NCBI RefSeq assembly: GCF_004364935.1
Contig: NZ_SOBT01000009.1
Location: 333,994 to 397,993 of the forward strand
DNA length: 64,000 nt
Source of the DNA: Panacagrimonas perspica
Lineage (GTDB): Bacteria > Pseudomonadota > Gammaproteobacteria > Nevskiales > Nevskiaceae
Direction of reading: 5' to 3'
Position 1 is the stretch's first letter; each line of letters opens with the position of its first letter. A program made the position numbers and the translations under genes. The notes below the pieces were generated by a model that worked only from the letters and a program-made list of their open reading frames with translations, had not been told where the DNA came from and did not search any database. This document shows positions 53,440 to 63,650 of the stretch, in pieces.

Positions 53440-54183
53440 ATGAGTCACCCGACGCCGCGCGTCATCCTCGTCACCGGCGCCGCACGACGCATCGGCGCTG
53501 CGATTGCGCGCGCGCTCCACGCGCAGGGCGATCGCCTGGTGCTGCATTGCCGCGGATCGCGCGCCGATGCCGACTCGCTCGCCGCCGAACTCAATTCCGC
53601 GCGGCCCGATTCCGCACGCGTGCTCTGCGCGGACCTGCTCGACGTCGATGCGCTGCCCGCGCTCGCGCGCGATGCGCACGCCCAGTGGGGCCGGCTCGAT
53701 GCGCTGGTGAACAACGCGTCGAGCTATTTCGCAACGCCGCTGACCGAGCTCACGCCCGCGCAATTCGACGACCTGCTCGGCACCAACCTGCGCGCGCCGC
53801 TGTTCCTGTCGAAGGCCTGCGCGCCGCTGCTGGCCGAGGGCGGCAGCATCGTGAACATCCTCGATACGCAGGCGCGGCGGCCCTTTGCCGGATTCAGCGC
53901 CTATCTCGCCGCCAAGAGTGCGCTGTGGACGCTCACCGAAGCGCTCGCGCTGGAACTGGCGCCGCGCCTTCGCGTGAATGGCGTCGCGCCCGGTCACATG
54001 GTGTGGGCCGACCAGCCCCAGTTCACGCCGGAACGGCAGGCGCAGGAAGTGGCGCGCATCCCGATGCAGAGACTGGGAGGTCCGGATGAGATCGCCCATG
54101 CCGTGCGCTTCGTGCTGTCGCCGGAGGCGCGGTACATGACGGGAGCGGTGGTGCCGGTGGACGGCGGTTTGAGATTGGGCTGA
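53440..54183 (+). CDS. pteridine reductase (SDR family, PTR1-like)
   Basis: The 247-residue SDR has the PTR1-type cofactor loop TGAARRIGAAIA (Arg instead of Gly/Ser), LVNNASSYFATPL and YLAAKSALWTLTEALALELAP. Pteridine reductases such as FolM reduce dihydromonapterin or folate with NADPH. Diverges from uppP. Confidence 0.87.
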   Translation: MSHPTPRVILVTGAARRIGAAIARALHAQGDRLVLHCRGSRADADSLAAELNSARPDSARVLCADLLDVDALPALARDAHAQWGRLDALVNNASSYFATPLTELTPAQFDDLLGTNLRAPLFLSKACAPLLAEGGSIVNILDTQARRPFAGFSAYLAAKSALWTLTEALALELAPRLRVNGVAPGHMVWADQPQFTPERQAQEVARIPMQRLGGPDEIAHAVRFVLSPEARYMTGAVVPVDGGLRLG

Positions 54184-54184
54184 C

Positions 54185-54242
54185 CGTAGCCCGGGGTTTC
54201 CCCTCGCATACCGAGCGCAACCCCGGACTTCGCCCGGGCTAC
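54185..54242. repeat. GTAGCCCGG palindromic repeat, shortened left arm
   Basis: CGTAGCCCGGGGTTTCCCC lacks the inner part of the left arm; the right arm CGGACTTCGCCCGGGCTAC is complete. It follows the pteridine reductase stop by one base. Confidence 0.85.
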
Positions 54243-54324
54243 AAGGGCCCACCCCCATTCGTTGAGCCTCCCGCCCGATCTGGCCATACTCGACCCTTCA
54301 CGCCCCAGCCCTTCCGCCCGATCG

Positions 54325-55452
54325 ATGCAGCGAAATCCGACGATCGACGTGCTGCGCGGGGTGCTCCTGCTGCTGATGACGATGACCCACCTGCCGACGG
54401 TGTGGTCGTCCACCCTGGGCCAGCCGCTGGGTTTCATCTCCGCCGCCGAAGGTTTCGTGTTCCTGTCGGCCTGCCTCGCCGGAAAGATCTTCGTCGCGCA
54501 GCAGGAGCAGAAGGGCCTGCTCGCGGCCAGCCGCTGGATCTTCGGGCGCGCGCTGCGGCTCTACCTGTTCCACCTTGCGCTGCTGCTGCTGACGTTCACC
54601 GTCATCGCCTGGATCGCCTCCACGTACGAGCGGCCCGCCGTGCGCAACCTGCTGGCGTTCTACTTCCAGTCGCCGCAGCGCGCGATGCTCGGAAGCGCGC
54701 TGCTGGCCTACCAGCCGCCGCTGCTCGACATCCTGCCGATGTACGTGCTGTTCTTCCTGGTCACGCCGGTGGTGATGAGCGCGGCCGCCTCGCGTTTCGG
54801 CTGGGGTGGCGTGCTGGCCGTCAGCGTCGGCGCCTGGGCCGCGGCGCAGTTCGGCCTGCGCACCGCGATGTACGCCCTGCTCGAGCGGTTCGTCGGATGG
54901 GACATCCCGGTTCCCGCCACCGGCGCCTTCGACCTGCTCGCCTGGCAACTGCTGTGGGTGCTGGGCCTGTGGTTCGGCGCGGCTGGTTTCGGACGCACGC
55001 GCCAGGTGCTGGCCTCCGGCGGCGGCGTGCTCAACATCGCGCTCGCCATTTCCTGCGCGCTGCTGCTGTGGCGCCATGTCGGCGGTCCGCGCGGATTTAC
55101 GGACGCCGCGCGCTACTTCTTCTGGATCGACAAATGGACGCTGTCGCCGGTGCGCGTGGTCAACCTCGCGGCGCTGGTCTGCGTGTGCATCGGCTTCGGG
55201 TCCGACCTGATGCGGCGCGTCCGCGTGCCGGCGCTGGAGATGCTCGGCCGCGCCTCGCAATGGGTGTTCGTCGTGCACATCGCGGTCGCGCTGTTGCTGC
55301 TGTGTTTGATCGGGCAGGACGACCAGCCGCTGGGCGGGACCAACGGCCTGCTGGTGATGGGCGTGGGGTATCTGTCCTTGTTCCTGACGGCCGACATCTA
55401 TCGGCGCATCGGCGCGTGGCGGGCCGGGCGCAACGCGCCTACGCCCGCCTAA
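54325..55452 (+). CDS. OpgC-domain membrane protein
   Basis: The 375-residue protein has about ten membrane helices and the OpgC N-terminal pattern NPTIDVLRGVLLLLMTMTHLP followed by FISAAEGFVFLSACLAGKIF. OpgC proteins are acyltransferase-3-like and succinylate osmoregulated periplasmic glucans. No opgG or opgH is nearby, so the acceptor is uncertain. The ATG at 54325 is preferred over a TTG at 54262. Confidence 0.86.
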   Translation: MQRNPTIDVLRGVLLLLMTMTHLPTVWSSTLGQPLGFISAAEGFVFLSACLAGKIFVAQQEQKGLLAASRWIFGRALRLYLFHLALLLLTFTVIAWIASTYERPAVRNLLAFYFQSPQRAMLGSALLAYQPPLLDILPMYVLFFLVTPVVMSAAASRFGWGGVLAVSVGAWAAAQFGLRTAMYALLERFVGWDIPVPATGAFDLLAWQLLWVLGLWFGAAGFGRTRQVLASGGGVLNIALAISCALLLWRHVGGPRGFTDAARYFFWIDKWTLSPVRVVNLAALVCVCIGFGSDLMRRVRVPALEMLGRASQWVFVVHIAVALLLLCLIGQDDQPLGGTNGLLVMGVGYLSLFLTADIYRRIGAWRAGRNAPTPA

Positions 55453-55521
55453 CGTAGCCCGGACGAAGTCCGGGGTTGTGCTCCGTATGCAAGGGGAACC
55501 CCGGACTTCGTCCGGGCTACG
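55453..55521. repeat. GTAGCCCGG palindromic repeat (GACGAAGTC type)
   Basis: Arms CGTAGCCCGGACGAAGTCCG and CGGACTTCGTCCGGGCTACG. It starts one base after the OpgC stop codon. Confidence 0.92.
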
Positions 55522-55629
55522 GTTGGCTGTAGGAGGGGCGTCAGCCCCGACCGGACCTACGCAAATCGTCCTTAACCCCATTTCCCCACCCGCCCCGTTT
55601 GAGTCCATGAACCTCGAACGGAGTCCCCC

Positions 55630-56469
55630 ATGCGCTTCCCCTTCTTCTACCCGCTGCTCGCCGCGGCCGCGATGGCCGCGATCACAGTGCCGGCCCAGGC
55701 CGCCCGCCTCGCCGACATTTCCGTCCACGATCGCCGCGACGGCCGCGAGCTGACGGTCTATCGCAAGGACGGCCGCCGCTACGTGATCGGCGAGCCGGGT
55801 CGCGAGTACGAGATCCGCATCCGCAATCACGGCAGCCAGCGCCTGCTCGCCGTCACCAGCGTGGACGGCGTCAACGTGCTGTCCGGCGAGACCGCGTCGT
55901 CGGAGCAGTCCGGTTACGTCGTGGACTCGCACGAACAGACGCGTATCGAAGGCTGGCGCAAGAATTTGTCCGAGGTCGCGAGCTTCTATTTCACGCGCCT
56001 TCCTGATTCCTATGCCGCGCGCACCGGGCGACCCGACGATGTCGGCGTCATCGGCGTGGCGCTGTTCCGCGAAAAGCAGGCGCCGTGCTGCCGCATGTGG
56101 CGTGACGACGAAGACCGTTACGAGTCCCCCGCCAAATCCGCCGAGCCCCCGGCCGCTCCATCGGCCGAAATCGAATCGCGTGCCGGCGCGGGTGCCGGCG
56201 CCAGCGCCGACTCGATGGCCGGTGCGCGTGCACCGGAAGCTCGCCGCAAGGCCGAGCGCATCGGCACCGGTCACGGCGAACGTCTCGACTCGGCGGCGCA
56301 GCAGGTGGAATTCGAACGCGCCTCGTCGCAGCCCGACGAAGTCATCGCGATCTACTACGACTCGCGCGCCAACCTCGTCGCCCAGGGCGTGATCCCGCCG
56401 CCGCGCCGGATGTACGCGCAGCGCCGGCCCGATCCGTTTCCGGCGGGTGGGTTCGTGCCGGATCCGTGA
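55630..56469 (+). CDS. hypothetical secreted protein
   Basis: The 279-residue protein has a signal peptide ending PAQAA. The first domain (30-160) is compact, with REYEIRIRNHGSQRLLAVTSVDGVNVL, a beta-sandwich-like pattern, and ends with a CC pair (APCCRMW). A 60-residue Ala/Glu/Pro linker follows, then a conserved-looking C-terminal part (PDEVIAIYYDSRANLVAQGVIP). No named family is recognised. Confidence 0.75.
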   Translation: MRFPFFYPLLAAAAMAAITVPAQAARLADISVHDRRDGRELTVYRKDGRRYVIGEPGREYEIRIRNHGSQRLLAVTSVDGVNVLSGETASSEQSGYVVDSHEQTRIEGWRKNLSEVASFYFTRLPDSYAARTGRPDDVGVIGVALFREKQAPCCRMWRDDEDRYESPAKSAEPPAAPSAEIESRAGAGAGASADSMAGARAPEARRKAERIGTGHGERLDSAAQQVEFERASSQPDEVIAIYYDSRANLVAQGVIPPPRRMYAQRRPDPFPAGGFVPDP

Positions 56470-56472
56470 AGC

Positions 56473-56560
56473 CGTAGCCCGGGTGAAACCCGGGGTCCCC
56501 TCGAATTACGAAGCGCAACCCCGCCTCTTTCGCTTCGCGAAATTCAACACCTGGGCTACG
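56473..56560. repeat. GTAGCCCGG palindromic repeat, variant right arm
   Basis: Left arm CGTAGCCCGGGTGAAACCCG is standard. The right arm is CCGCCTCTTTCGCTTCGCG then AAATTCAACACC before TGGGCTACG, the inverted form of the variant arm in the copy at 30052-30138. Confidence 0.85.
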
Positions 56561-56592
56561 TCACTGCCGCGCGATCACGCCACAATCGGCGC

Positions 56593-56904
56593 ATGCCCCG
56601 CCAACCTATCTATCTCGCCGCTGACCCGATCGAAGCCGAGATCGTGCGCAATCTGCTGGCGACCGAGCGCATCGAGTGCGACGTGTTCGGCTCGATGCTC
56701 TGGTCGGGCCGCGGCGAACTCGCGGCGGATGCGTATCCGCGCCTGATGTTGCGGGATGCGCGAGACGAAACCCGGGCGCGCGAACTGCTGGCCGAGTACA
56801 CCTCGTCGTCGGCGCGCCCGCAGCCGGCGTGGACCTGCAGCTGCGGCGAGAGCGTTCCCGGAAACTTCGCCGCGTGCTGGTCGTGCGGTGGCGTGCCTGC
56901 GTAG
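56593..56904 (+). CDS. DUF2007 protein with C-terminal zinc ribbon
   Basis: The 103-residue protein has the DUF2007 (putative signal-transducing) fold at the N-terminus (QPIYLAADPIEAEIVRNLLATERIECDV) and a C-terminal WTCSCGESVPGNFAACWSCGG ribbon with CxC and CxxC pairs. The function is unknown. Its TAG stop lies inside the palindromic repeat at 56900. Confidence 0.85.
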   Translation: MPRQPIYLAADPIEAEIVRNLLATERIECDVFGSMLWSGRGELAADAYPRLMLRDARDETRARELLAEYTSSSARPQPAWTCSCGESVPGNFAACWSCGGVPA

Positions 56905-57039
56905 CCCGGTGATCCGAGCCCGGACGAAGTCCGGGATCTTGTTATCTGCGAATCGGGATTCCCGGAATTCCCACGCGGAGCGCTCTCGAGATTTTCTCGT
57001 CCGGATCGCGCCGGTTCCCCCGACTTCGTCCGGGCTACG
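56900..57039. repeat. GTAGCCCGG palindromic repeat, expanded or composite copy
   Basis: Begins CGTAGCCCGGTGATCC, then an internal GAGCCCGGACGAAGTCCGGG, and ends CGACTTCGTCCGGGCTACG. The 140-bp length suggests that one copy inserted into or recombined with another. It supplies the stop of the DUF2007 gene. Confidence 0.75.
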
Positions 57040-57145
57040 GCGGCCGTGACCGCTGAGCGCAAGACGCTTCTCGTCCGCCTTCGTACGGTCTTCTCTCATC
57101 GCGCACCGCCAAGGCGCCGACATTCGAGAGCAAGGAGAAACCGTC

Positions 57146-58156
57146 ATGGCCGAAAACCGGCAGTGGGTTCTGCAGCGTCGTCCCGAAGGAGAGATCACCG
57201 GCGGCGAACTTCGCTTCACGTCGTCCGCGATCCCGAAGGCGCAGCCCGGCGAGATCGTCGTGCGCAACGAGTGGCTGTCGGTGGACCCGACCAACCGCAT
57301 CTGGATGAGCGAGAAGGAAAGCTACCTGCCCGCGCTTCCGCTCGGCTCGCCGATGCGCGGCTTCGTCATCGGCAAGGTCACCCAGAGCGCGGCCGGCACG
57401 TTCAAGGTGGGCGACTCGGTGATGGGCGTGGGTTCCTGGAGCGACTACTCCTGCGGTCCGGCCACCAATTTCTTCGCGAGCTTCGACGTGCCCGGCGTCT
57501 CCAACAAGGACCTGCTCGGGTACTACTACCACATCGCTCCCACGAGCTATTTCGGCCTGCGCGAGATCGGCCAGCCGAAGATCGGCGAGACACTGGTGGT
57601 CTCCACCGCCGGCGGCGCGGTGGGCAGCATCGTCGTGCAGCTCGGCAAGCTGTGGGGCTGCAAGGTGGTGGGCATCGCCGGCGGTCGCGAGAAGTGCGAC
57701 TGGATCACGCGCGAGCTCGGCGCCGATGCCGCCATCGACTACAAGTCCGAAGACCTCGGCGCGCGCCTGTCCGCGCTGTGCCCCGAAGGCATCGACGTGT
57801 ACTTCGACAACGTGGGCGGCAACCAGCTGGCCGCGGCGCTCGACCGCATGAACCTCTACGGCCGCGTCGTGCTCTGCGGCTCGGTGTCCTCGTACGCCAC
57901 CGAGGGCAAGGACCGCACGCCGTACAACTTCCTGCCGATGGTCATCAAGCGCATCCGCATGGAAGGCTTCGTCGTGCTCGACTACCTGCACCGCTACGGC
58001 GAAGCCCTGAAGGCCATCGGCGTGCTGCAGAAGACCGGCAAGCTGAAGTGGCGCTTCGAGGATTTCGACGATCTGGCCGACGCCGAAAAAGCCATGGTCG
58101 GCATGTACGCCGGCAAGAACCGCGGCAAGGTGATGGTGCGCGTCGGCGGGGCGTAG
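57146..58156 (+). CDS. NADP-dependent oxidoreductase (MDR, leukotriene B4 dehydrogenase-like)
   Basis: The 336-residue zinc-free medium-chain reductase has EWLSVDPTNRIWMSE, the cofactor motif STAGGAVGSIVVQLGKLWGC and FDNVGGNQLAAALDRMN. Such enzymes reduce alkenal or enone C=C bonds with NADPH. AAGGAG lies eight bases before the ATG. Its TAG stop lies in the half-repeat at 58152. Confidence 0.93.
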   Translation: MAENRQWVLQRRPEGEITGGELRFTSSAIPKAQPGEIVVRNEWLSVDPTNRIWMSEKESYLPALPLGSPMRGFVIGKVTQSAAGTFKVGDSVMGVGSWSDYSCGPATNFFASFDVPGVSNKDLLGYYYHIAPTSYFGLREIGQPKIGETLVVSTAGGAVGSIVVQLGKLWGCKVVGIAGGREKCDWITRELGADAAIDYKSEDLGARLSALCPEGIDVYFDNVGGNQLAAALDRMNLYGRVVLCGSVSSYATEGKDRTPYNFLPMVIKRIRMEGFVVLDYLHRYGEALKAIGVLQKTGKLKWRFEDFDDLADAEKAMVGMYAGKNRGKVMVRVGGA

Positions 58157-58179
58157 CCCCGGGTTTCACCCGGGCTACG
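58152..58179. repeat. GTAGCCCGG palindromic repeat, half copy
   Basis: CGTAGCCCCGGGTTTCACCC then GGGCTACG: the outer tip of the left arm fused directly to a complete right arm. It gives the stop codon of the MDR gene. Confidence 0.85.
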
Positions 58180-59383
58180 GTTTTGCGCTCACCTGCAAGA
58201 TCACTCCGTCATCCGCCACCACGAACAACGCCCCCTTCGGACTCACGCGCACCGCCCTGATCCGCAGATCGCGGTCTGAAAGCAGCCGCTCTTCCTTCGC
58301 GAACGTCCCATCCGGATTGAGCTGCACGCGGTTCAAGTGTCCACGCAGCGCCGCCACGAAGAGGCTGTTCTTCCACTGCGGAAAAGCATCGCCCGCGTAG
58401 TACGCGATGCCCGCCGTCGCGATGCTCGGCACGTAGTAATGCAGCGGCGGCACGATGTCCGGCCGCGTCGTGCCCTCGCCGATCCTGATCCCCGTGCCGT
58501 ACTCGCGCCCATACGTGATCACCGGCCAGCCGTAATTGCGGCCGCGCTCGATCACGTTGATCTCGTCGCCGCCCTGCGGCCCATGCTCGGCCTCGTAGAT
58601 GCGACCGCTGACCGGATCCAGCGCCAGCCCCTGCGGATTGCGATGCCCGTAGGACCAGATCTCCGGCAGCGCCCCCGGCGTGTCCACGAGAGGGTTGTCC
58701 TTCGGCACGCTGCCGTCGTCGTGCAGTCGCAGGATCTTGCCGTTGTGCGACGACAGCTTCTGCGCATCGTCGCGATACCCGCGCTCACCGACCGACACGA
58801 ACAGATACCCGTCGCGATCGAACACCATCGCGCCGCCGAAGTGCTGCCCGCGATCACCCGGCGCCTTCGTGCGCAGCAGCAATTTCTGTTCGGTGAGTCG
58901 CGTGCCGTCGAGCCTGGCGCGCATGAAGTGCGTCACCGCGCCCTTGCCGTCTTCGCCGGCCGCGGCGTAGCTCAGGTAGATCAGGCCGTTGTCGGAGAAC
59001 TTCGGGTGGAGGAGGACGGCGTGGAGACCGCCCTGGCCCTGGACGCGGACGTCGGGCGTGCCGGTGATTTTCCGGCGTTCGCCACTGCCGAGGTCGATGC
59101 GCCACAGCGATCCCCCTTTCTCGGTGACAAGAATCTCCGAGTCGCCGAGAAAGGCCAGATCCCAGGGCAGCGACAAATCCCGCACGACGATGTCAGCCTC
59201 GAGGCCACCCTTGGCATCGGAGATCACGGCCGACGCCGAAAGCCCACCATCGGACGCCGCCTGCGAGGCCTCCACCATCGCGAACAGACGTTTGCGGCCA
59301 CCTTCCTGCCACGGCTGCCAGAACCAGGCGGCGACACCCGCGACCAACCCAAGGACGATCAGGAGCAGCGGTCGCGCGGACAT
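58175..59383 (-). CDS. PQQ-dependent sugar dehydrogenase family (Asd/GDH-B-like)
   Basis: The 402-residue protein has an N-terminal membrane or signal segment (residues 5-24) and a six-bladed propeller: VVRDLSLPWDLAFLGD, QGQGGLHAVLLHPKF, GQHFGGAMVFDRDGYLFVS, SYGHRNPQGLALDP and EHGPQGGDEINVI. Family members oxidise aldose sugars in the periplasm with PQQ; electron acceptor and substrate are not known here. Confidence 0.93.
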   Translation of the reverse strand: MSARPLLLIVLGLVAGVAAWFWQPWQEGGRKRLFAMVEASQAASDGGLSASAVISDAKGGLEADIVVRDLSLPWDLAFLGDSEILVTEKGGSLWRIDLGSGERRKITGTPDVRVQGQGGLHAVLLHPKFSDNGLIYLSYAAAGEDGKGAVTHFMRARLDGTRLTEQKLLLRTKAPGDRGQHFGGAMVFDRDGYLFVSVGERGYRDDAQKLSSHNGKILRLHDDGSVPKDNPLVDTPGALPEIWSYGHRNPQGLALDPVSGRIYEAEHGPQGGDEINVIERGRNYGWPVITYGREYGTGIRIGEGTTRPDIVPPLHYYVPSIATAGIAYYAGDAFPQWKNSLFVAALRGHLNRVQLNPDGTFAKEERLLSDRDLRIRAVRVSPKGALFVVADDGVILQVSAKP

Positions 59384-59443
59384 GCGGGGGGAGCCTTGAG
59401 TCAGCCAGATTCGCAGTTGACCACGAATTCCGGGGCCGGGTAC

Positions 59444-60310
59444 CTAGGTCGGTGCCGAGGCCGGGTCATCTGCCGACGGCTCGACGGAAGGAGCCGCCTC
59501 GGGCGGCTTCTTGTCACCGACGTCGCCCTTGCGAGGCGACTTGAAGTTCGGCGTGAGCATCCGGATACCGAGGATCTCGCCACTATGGGCGTCCAGGATC
59601 ACGGCCCCGTCCTGTGCATTGCCCCGCATCGGCAGGTAGCCCAGATCCGTTTCCGGCCTGTCGAAGCCGGCCCACACGGCCTTCCACGCCGGATCGTCCA
59701 GTTCGTTGATCTTGCGCAGCTCCTCGATCGGGTGGAGCTTCTGCAGCAGCGCGTCGCGTTCGTCTCCGAGGGGCACGAAGTATTCCGGCAGCTGCGGCAA
59801 GTCGGCACCGCCGCTGAGCGAGGAAAACAGGATGTCGCTGCGCGTCTCGGGATCTTCCGGCATGCGAGCCGCGGCCCAGCGTGGATGCAGCATCGAAGTC
59901 TTGAACGCGGGCTTGGCGCGGGCCAGCGAATCCGCGGATACGTCCTGGACCGGCACCACGTCGAAACGGTCGACATTGAAGACCACGTAGGCCGGACGTC
60001 CGCCGTAGATCGTCTTCATGCCGTACAGCAGCGCGACGGTCTGCAGCAGCGCGATGACGAACAGATCGAAACGCATGCCCCACTTGCCGGGCTTGTAGAG
60101 CAGCGTGGTCAGCAGCGGCCCGATGACGACGTCGACGCCGATCATGATCAGCACCAGGAAGCTCACACCTTGTGCTTGGGCCAGTTTTCCCGGGTACCAG
60201 ACGAGAAAGATCACCGCCATGGCGGTCAGCGCAACCGCAACGCTGAGCGACAAGTGAATCGCGCCGGCTCGCAGGCCCGCCACCCCGGGCAGCCATCGTT
60301 TCAAGCCCAT
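59444..60310 (-). CDS. TfpX/TfpZ family type IV pilin accessory protein
   Basis: The 288-residue membrane protein has RAGAIHLSLSVAVALTAMAVIFLVWYP near the N-terminus and MIGVDVVIGPLLTTLLYKPGK, the TfpX/TfpZ hallmark, then a soluble periplasmic region and a disordered Lys/Pro-rich tail. TfpX and TfpZ help pilin export and surface assembly, yet no pilin gene is adjacent. Confidence 0.87.
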   Translation of the reverse strand: MGLKRWLPGVAGLRAGAIHLSLSVAVALTAMAVIFLVWYPGKLAQAQGVSFLVLIMIGVDVVIGPLLTTLLYKPGKWGMRFDLFVIALLQTVALLYGMKTIYGGRPAYVVFNVDRFDVVPVQDVSADSLARAKPAFKTSMLHPRWAAARMPEDPETRSDILFSSLSGGADLPQLPEYFVPLGDERDALLQKLHPIEELRKINELDDPAWKAVWAGFDRPETDLGYLPMRGNAQDGAVILDAHSGEILGIRMLTPNFKSPRKGDVGDKKPPEAAPSVEPSADDPASAPT

Positions 60311-60426
60311 CTTTCTCGTCCACCTCTACCGCGGCTGATGTGTGCCGACACTATCAAACAGGTTGGCCGCGGCCAACGCGGCAGATGCCCCGGCGCACAG
60401 CCGATGTCATGCGGGCACCGCCAGCC

Positions 60427-61788
60427 TCACGCGGGCGCGACCACACTCTTCTTCCGCGGCGCCCTGAAAAAGGCTTCGATGGTTTGCACCACGTAATCCA
60501 GCATCGCCTCGGTCAACCCCGGGTACACGCCCAGCCAGAAGGTGTGCCGCATGATGATGTCCGTGTTCTTCAGCTCCCCCACGATGCGATGCGGGCGGCC
60601 CTTGAAATAGGGCTGTCGCGTGACATTGCCGGCGAACAGCAGGCGCGTCGCCACCTTGTTGCGGTCCAGGTGCCGCAGAAGTGCTTCGCGATCGAAGCCG
60701 CACTCCGGCCGCAAGGTCACCGGAAATCCGAACCACGATGGATCGCTGCCGGGCGTGGCTTCGGGGAGGATCAGGAATTCCTCCAGCCGCTCGAGCACCC
60801 GGTGCAGGTACTGGAAGTTCTGCCGGCGGCGAAGGATGAAATCGGGCAGACGCTGCAGCTGTGCCAGACCGACGGCCGCCTGCATGTCCGTGATCTTCAT
60901 GTTGTAGCCCAGGTGCGAGTAGGTGTACTTGTGGTCGTAGCCGTGCGGCAGTGACCCCAGTTCCCAGTCGAAGCGCTTGCCGCAGGTGTTGTCGGCGCCC
61001 GGATCGCAGTAGCAGTCCCGTCCCCAGTCCCGGAACGACTCGACCAGCTTCTTGAGCAGCGGCGAGTTGGTGAACACCGCGCCGCCCTCGCCCATCGTGA
61101 TGTGGTGGGCCGGGTAGAAGCTCAGCGTCCCGACGTCACCGAAGCTGCCCACCAGGCGGCCGCGGTAGGTCGAGCCCAGTGCGTCGCAACAGTCCTCGAC
61201 CACCCAGAGCTTGTGCTTGTGGGCGACCCGCATCACCTCGTCGAGGTTGAACGGATTGCCCAGCGTGTGCGCCAGCATGATCGCGCGCGTGCGCGGCGTG
61301 ATGGCCTGCTCGAGCAGCGTGGTGTCGATGTTGTACGTCGGGATCTGCACATCCAGGAACACCGGCACCAGGCCGTTCTGCAGGATCGGGTTGATGGTGG
61401 TGGGAAAGCCCGCCGCGACACCGATCACCTCGTCCCCCGGCACCAGCGCGCGCGACCCGAGCCGCGGCGAGGTGAGCGCCGACAGCGCCAGCAGGTTCGC
61501 CGAGGAACCCGAGTTGGCGGTCAACGCATGGCGCACGTCGAGATAGCGCTTGAGCGTGCGTTCGAACTGCTGGTTGAAGCGCCCCGTGGTCAGCCAGCCA
61601 TCGAGCGAGGCTTCGACCAGGTGCTGGAACTCCGCGACGCCCAGCACCTTCCCCGACACCGGAACCGTGCTCTCGCCCGGAACGAACGGCTGCGTCGCCG
61701 TGGCCTTCTCCGCGAAGAGGGCGACCAGCCGCAGGATTTCGGCTCTCAGCGATTCGGAATCAGCGGGGTCGGGCGTGGAAGCGGTCAT
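60427..61788 (-). CDS. rfbH: CDP-4-dehydro-6-deoxyglucose 3-dehydratase (E1)
   Basis: The 453-residue PMP-dependent [2Fe-2S] enzyme removes the C3 hydroxyl of CDP-4-keto-6-deoxyglucose in 3,6-dideoxyhexose synthesis. It belongs to the aminotransferase fold, but [14 protein letters not shown] has His where the PLP lysine usually is, as expected for E1. The cluster region [16 protein letters not shown] has three cysteines. Its start overlaps the rfbG stop (ATGA). E3 reductase (AscD type) is not seen. Confidence 0.94.
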   Translation of the reverse strand: MTASTPDPADSESLRAEILRLVALFAEKATATQPFVPGESTVPVSGKVLGVAEFQHLVEASLDGWLTTGRFNQQFERTLKRYLDVRHALTANSGSSANLLALSALTSPRLGSRALVPGDEVIGVAAGFPTTINPILQNGLVPVFLDVQIPTYNIDTTLLEQAITPRTRAIMLAHTLGNPFNLDEVMRVAHKHKLWVVEDCCDALGSTYRGRLVGSFGDVGTLSFYPAHHITMGEGGAVFTNSPLLKKLVESFRDWGRDCYCDPGADNTCGKRFDWELGSLPHGYDHKYTYSHLGYNMKITDMQAAVGLAQLQRLPDFILRRRQNFQYLHRVLERLEEFLILPEATPGSDPSWFGFPVTLRPECGFDREALLRHLDRNKVATRLLFAGNVTRQPYFKGRPHRIVGELKNTDIIMRHTFWLGVYPGLTEAMLDYVVQTIEAFFRAPRKKSVVAPA

Positions 61789-62873
61789 GGAGCGATCAAG
61801 GAGGATGCAGCGTATTCGCGGATCTGCGCGACGGTGAAAGCTCGCATCTGCTGGCCGGCGGCGTGCGCCTGGTGCCACGTGGCCGTCTGGTGCAGGGCGT
61901 GGTGGACGCGCCAGCGCGGACGCCAGCCGAGTTCCCGTTCCGCCTTGGACCAATCCAGTTCCAGCCACTGCGCTTCGTGCGGGTGAGGACCTTCCGCGAC
62001 GTTCCAGCTCAGCGGCAGTCCGGATTGCGTCTGGAATTCGCGAACGATCCAGCCCACGTCGCGGGCGTCTTCGGCGAATGGACCGAAGTTCCAGGCCTGG
62101 GCTTTCGACGGGCCGTGCTCCCAGAGCGCCTTGGCCAGCGTCAGGTAGCCGCAGACCGGTTCGAGCACGTGCTGCCAGGGTCGCGTTGCCCGGGGGTTGC
62201 GCAGAGAAAGCGTGACACCGCGATCCACGGCCCGCAGCGCGTCCGGGATGAGCCGGTCATCCGCCCAGTCACCACCACCGATCACGTTGCCGGCGCGAGC
62301 AGTGGCGAGCCCCACGCCATGTTCCGCGTGGCGCGAAACCGGAAAGTACGAATCCCGAAACGACTGCGCCACGAGTTCCGCGCAGGCCTTGCTGCTGCTG
62401 TAGGGGTCGTGCCCGCCCAGCCGATCGTCCTCGCGAAAGGCCTGCGGGCGATCGTTGTTCTCGTAGCACTTGTCGGTGGTGACCACGACGATCGCGCGCA
62501 ATCCCGGCGCGGCGCGCAAGGCATCCAGCACCTGGACCGTGCCCAGCACGTTGGTCGAGTAGGTCTCCACCGGCTCGGCGTAGGAACGACGGACCAGCGG
62601 CTGCGCCGCGAGATGGAACACGATCTCGGGCCGGGCCTGCGCGACAGCGTCGCGGAGCGCGGCAGCGTCCCGGATGTCGCCGGGTATCGAGTGCATCGAG
62701 GCGCCCACGTTCGCCACCGTGAACAGGTTGGGTTCCGTCGGCGGTGCGGGCAGCGAAAAACCCGTCACCCGGCTTCCCAGCTCCTGCAGCCAGAGGCTCA
62801 GCCAGCCGCCCTTGAATCCCGTGTGACCGGTGACGAGGACGCGCTTGCCGCTCCAGAACGGATCCTCGCTCAC
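61785..62873 (-). CDS. rfbG: CDP-glucose 4,6-dehydratase
   Basis: The 362-residue extended SDR has the NAD motif [39 protein letters not shown] and the catalytic YSSSKACAE. It forms CDP-4-keto-6-deoxyglucose. It sits six bases after the rfbF stop and overlaps rfbH. Confidence 0.96.
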   Translation of the reverse strand: MSEDPFWSGKRVLVTGHTGFKGGWLSLWLQELGSRVTGFSLPAPPTEPNLFTVANVGASMHSIPGDIRDAAALRDAVAQARPEIVFHLAAQPLVRRSYAEPVETYSTNVLGTVQVLDALRAAPGLRAIVVVTTDKCYENNDRPQAFREDDRLGGHDPYSSSKACAELVAQSFRDSYFPVSRHAEHGVGLATARAGNVIGGGDWADDRLIPDALRAVDRGVTLSLRNPRATRPWQHVLEPVCGYLTLAKALWEHGPSKAQAWNFGPFAEDARDVGWIVREFQTQSGLPLSWNVAEGPHPHEAQWLELDWSKAERELGWRPRWRVHHALHQTATWHQAHAAGQQMRAFTVAQIREYAASSLIAP

Positions 62874-62879
62874 GTCGCG

Positions 62880-63650
62880 TCAGGTCCAGATCTGCCAGGG
62901 CGCCTTGCCGGTGGCCCACAGCGCTTCGAGCTGGTTCTTGTCGCGCAGCGTGTCCATCGGCTGCCAGAAGCCGGCGTGCAGGAAGGCCGAAAGCTGATTC
63001 TCGTGGGCGAGCTGTTCCATCGGCTCCTTCTCCCACAGCACGTCGTCGGCCGCAATGTAGTCGAGCACCTTCGGCGAGAGAACGAAGAAACCGCCGTTGA
63101 TCCAGGCATTGTCGCCCTGCGGCTTTTCCTGGAACGACGACACGCTGCCGTCCTCGATGCGCAGCGCGCCGAATCGTCCGGGCGGCTGCGTGGCGGTGAG
63201 CGTGGCCAGCTTTCCGCGCTCGCGATGGAAGCGCAGCAGGGCCGTGATGTCGACGTCTCCGACGCCGTCACCGTAGGTCATGCAGAAGTCCTCATCGCCG
63301 AGGAAGCGGCGCACGCGCCGCATGCGGCCGCCGGTCTGCGTTTCCTCCCCCGTATCGACCAGCGTCACCCGCCACGGCTCGGCGTTGCGCTGGTGCACTT
63401 CCATGCGGTTCTGCGCCAGGTCGAAAGTGACGTCCGAGGTATGCAGGAAGTAGTTGGAGAAGTACTCCTTGATCATGTAGCCCTTGTAGCCCAGGCACAC
63501 CACGAAGTCGTGAAGGCCGTGCTGCGAGTAGAGCTTCATGATGTGCCACAGGATCGGCTTGCCGCCGATCTCGATCATCGGCTTGGGACGGGCGACCGAC
63601 TCCTCCGAGATACGAGAGCCTTTGCCCCCGGCCAGGATCACCACTTTCAT
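62880..63650 (-). CDS. rfbF: glucose-1-phosphate cytidylyltransferase
   Basis: The 256-residue nucleotidyltransferase has [64 protein letters not shown] and the signature [13 protein letters not shown]. It makes CDP-glucose from CTP and glucose-1-phosphate, the first step. AGGAG lies eight bases before the ATG, and the ATG overlaps the previous gene's stop. Confidence 0.97.
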   Translation of the reverse strand: MKVVILAGGKGSRISEESVARPKPMIEIGGKPILWHIMKLYSQHGLHDFVVCLGYKGYMIKEYFSNYFLHTSDVTFDLAQNRMEVHQRNAEPWRVTLVDTGEETQTGGRMRRVRRFLGDEDFCMTYGDGVGDVDITALLRFHRERGKLATLTATQPPGRFGALRIEDGSVSSFQEKPQGDNAWINGGFFVLSPKVLDYIAADDVLWEKEPMEQLAHENQLSAFLHAGFWQPMDTLRDKNQLEALWATGKAPWQIWT

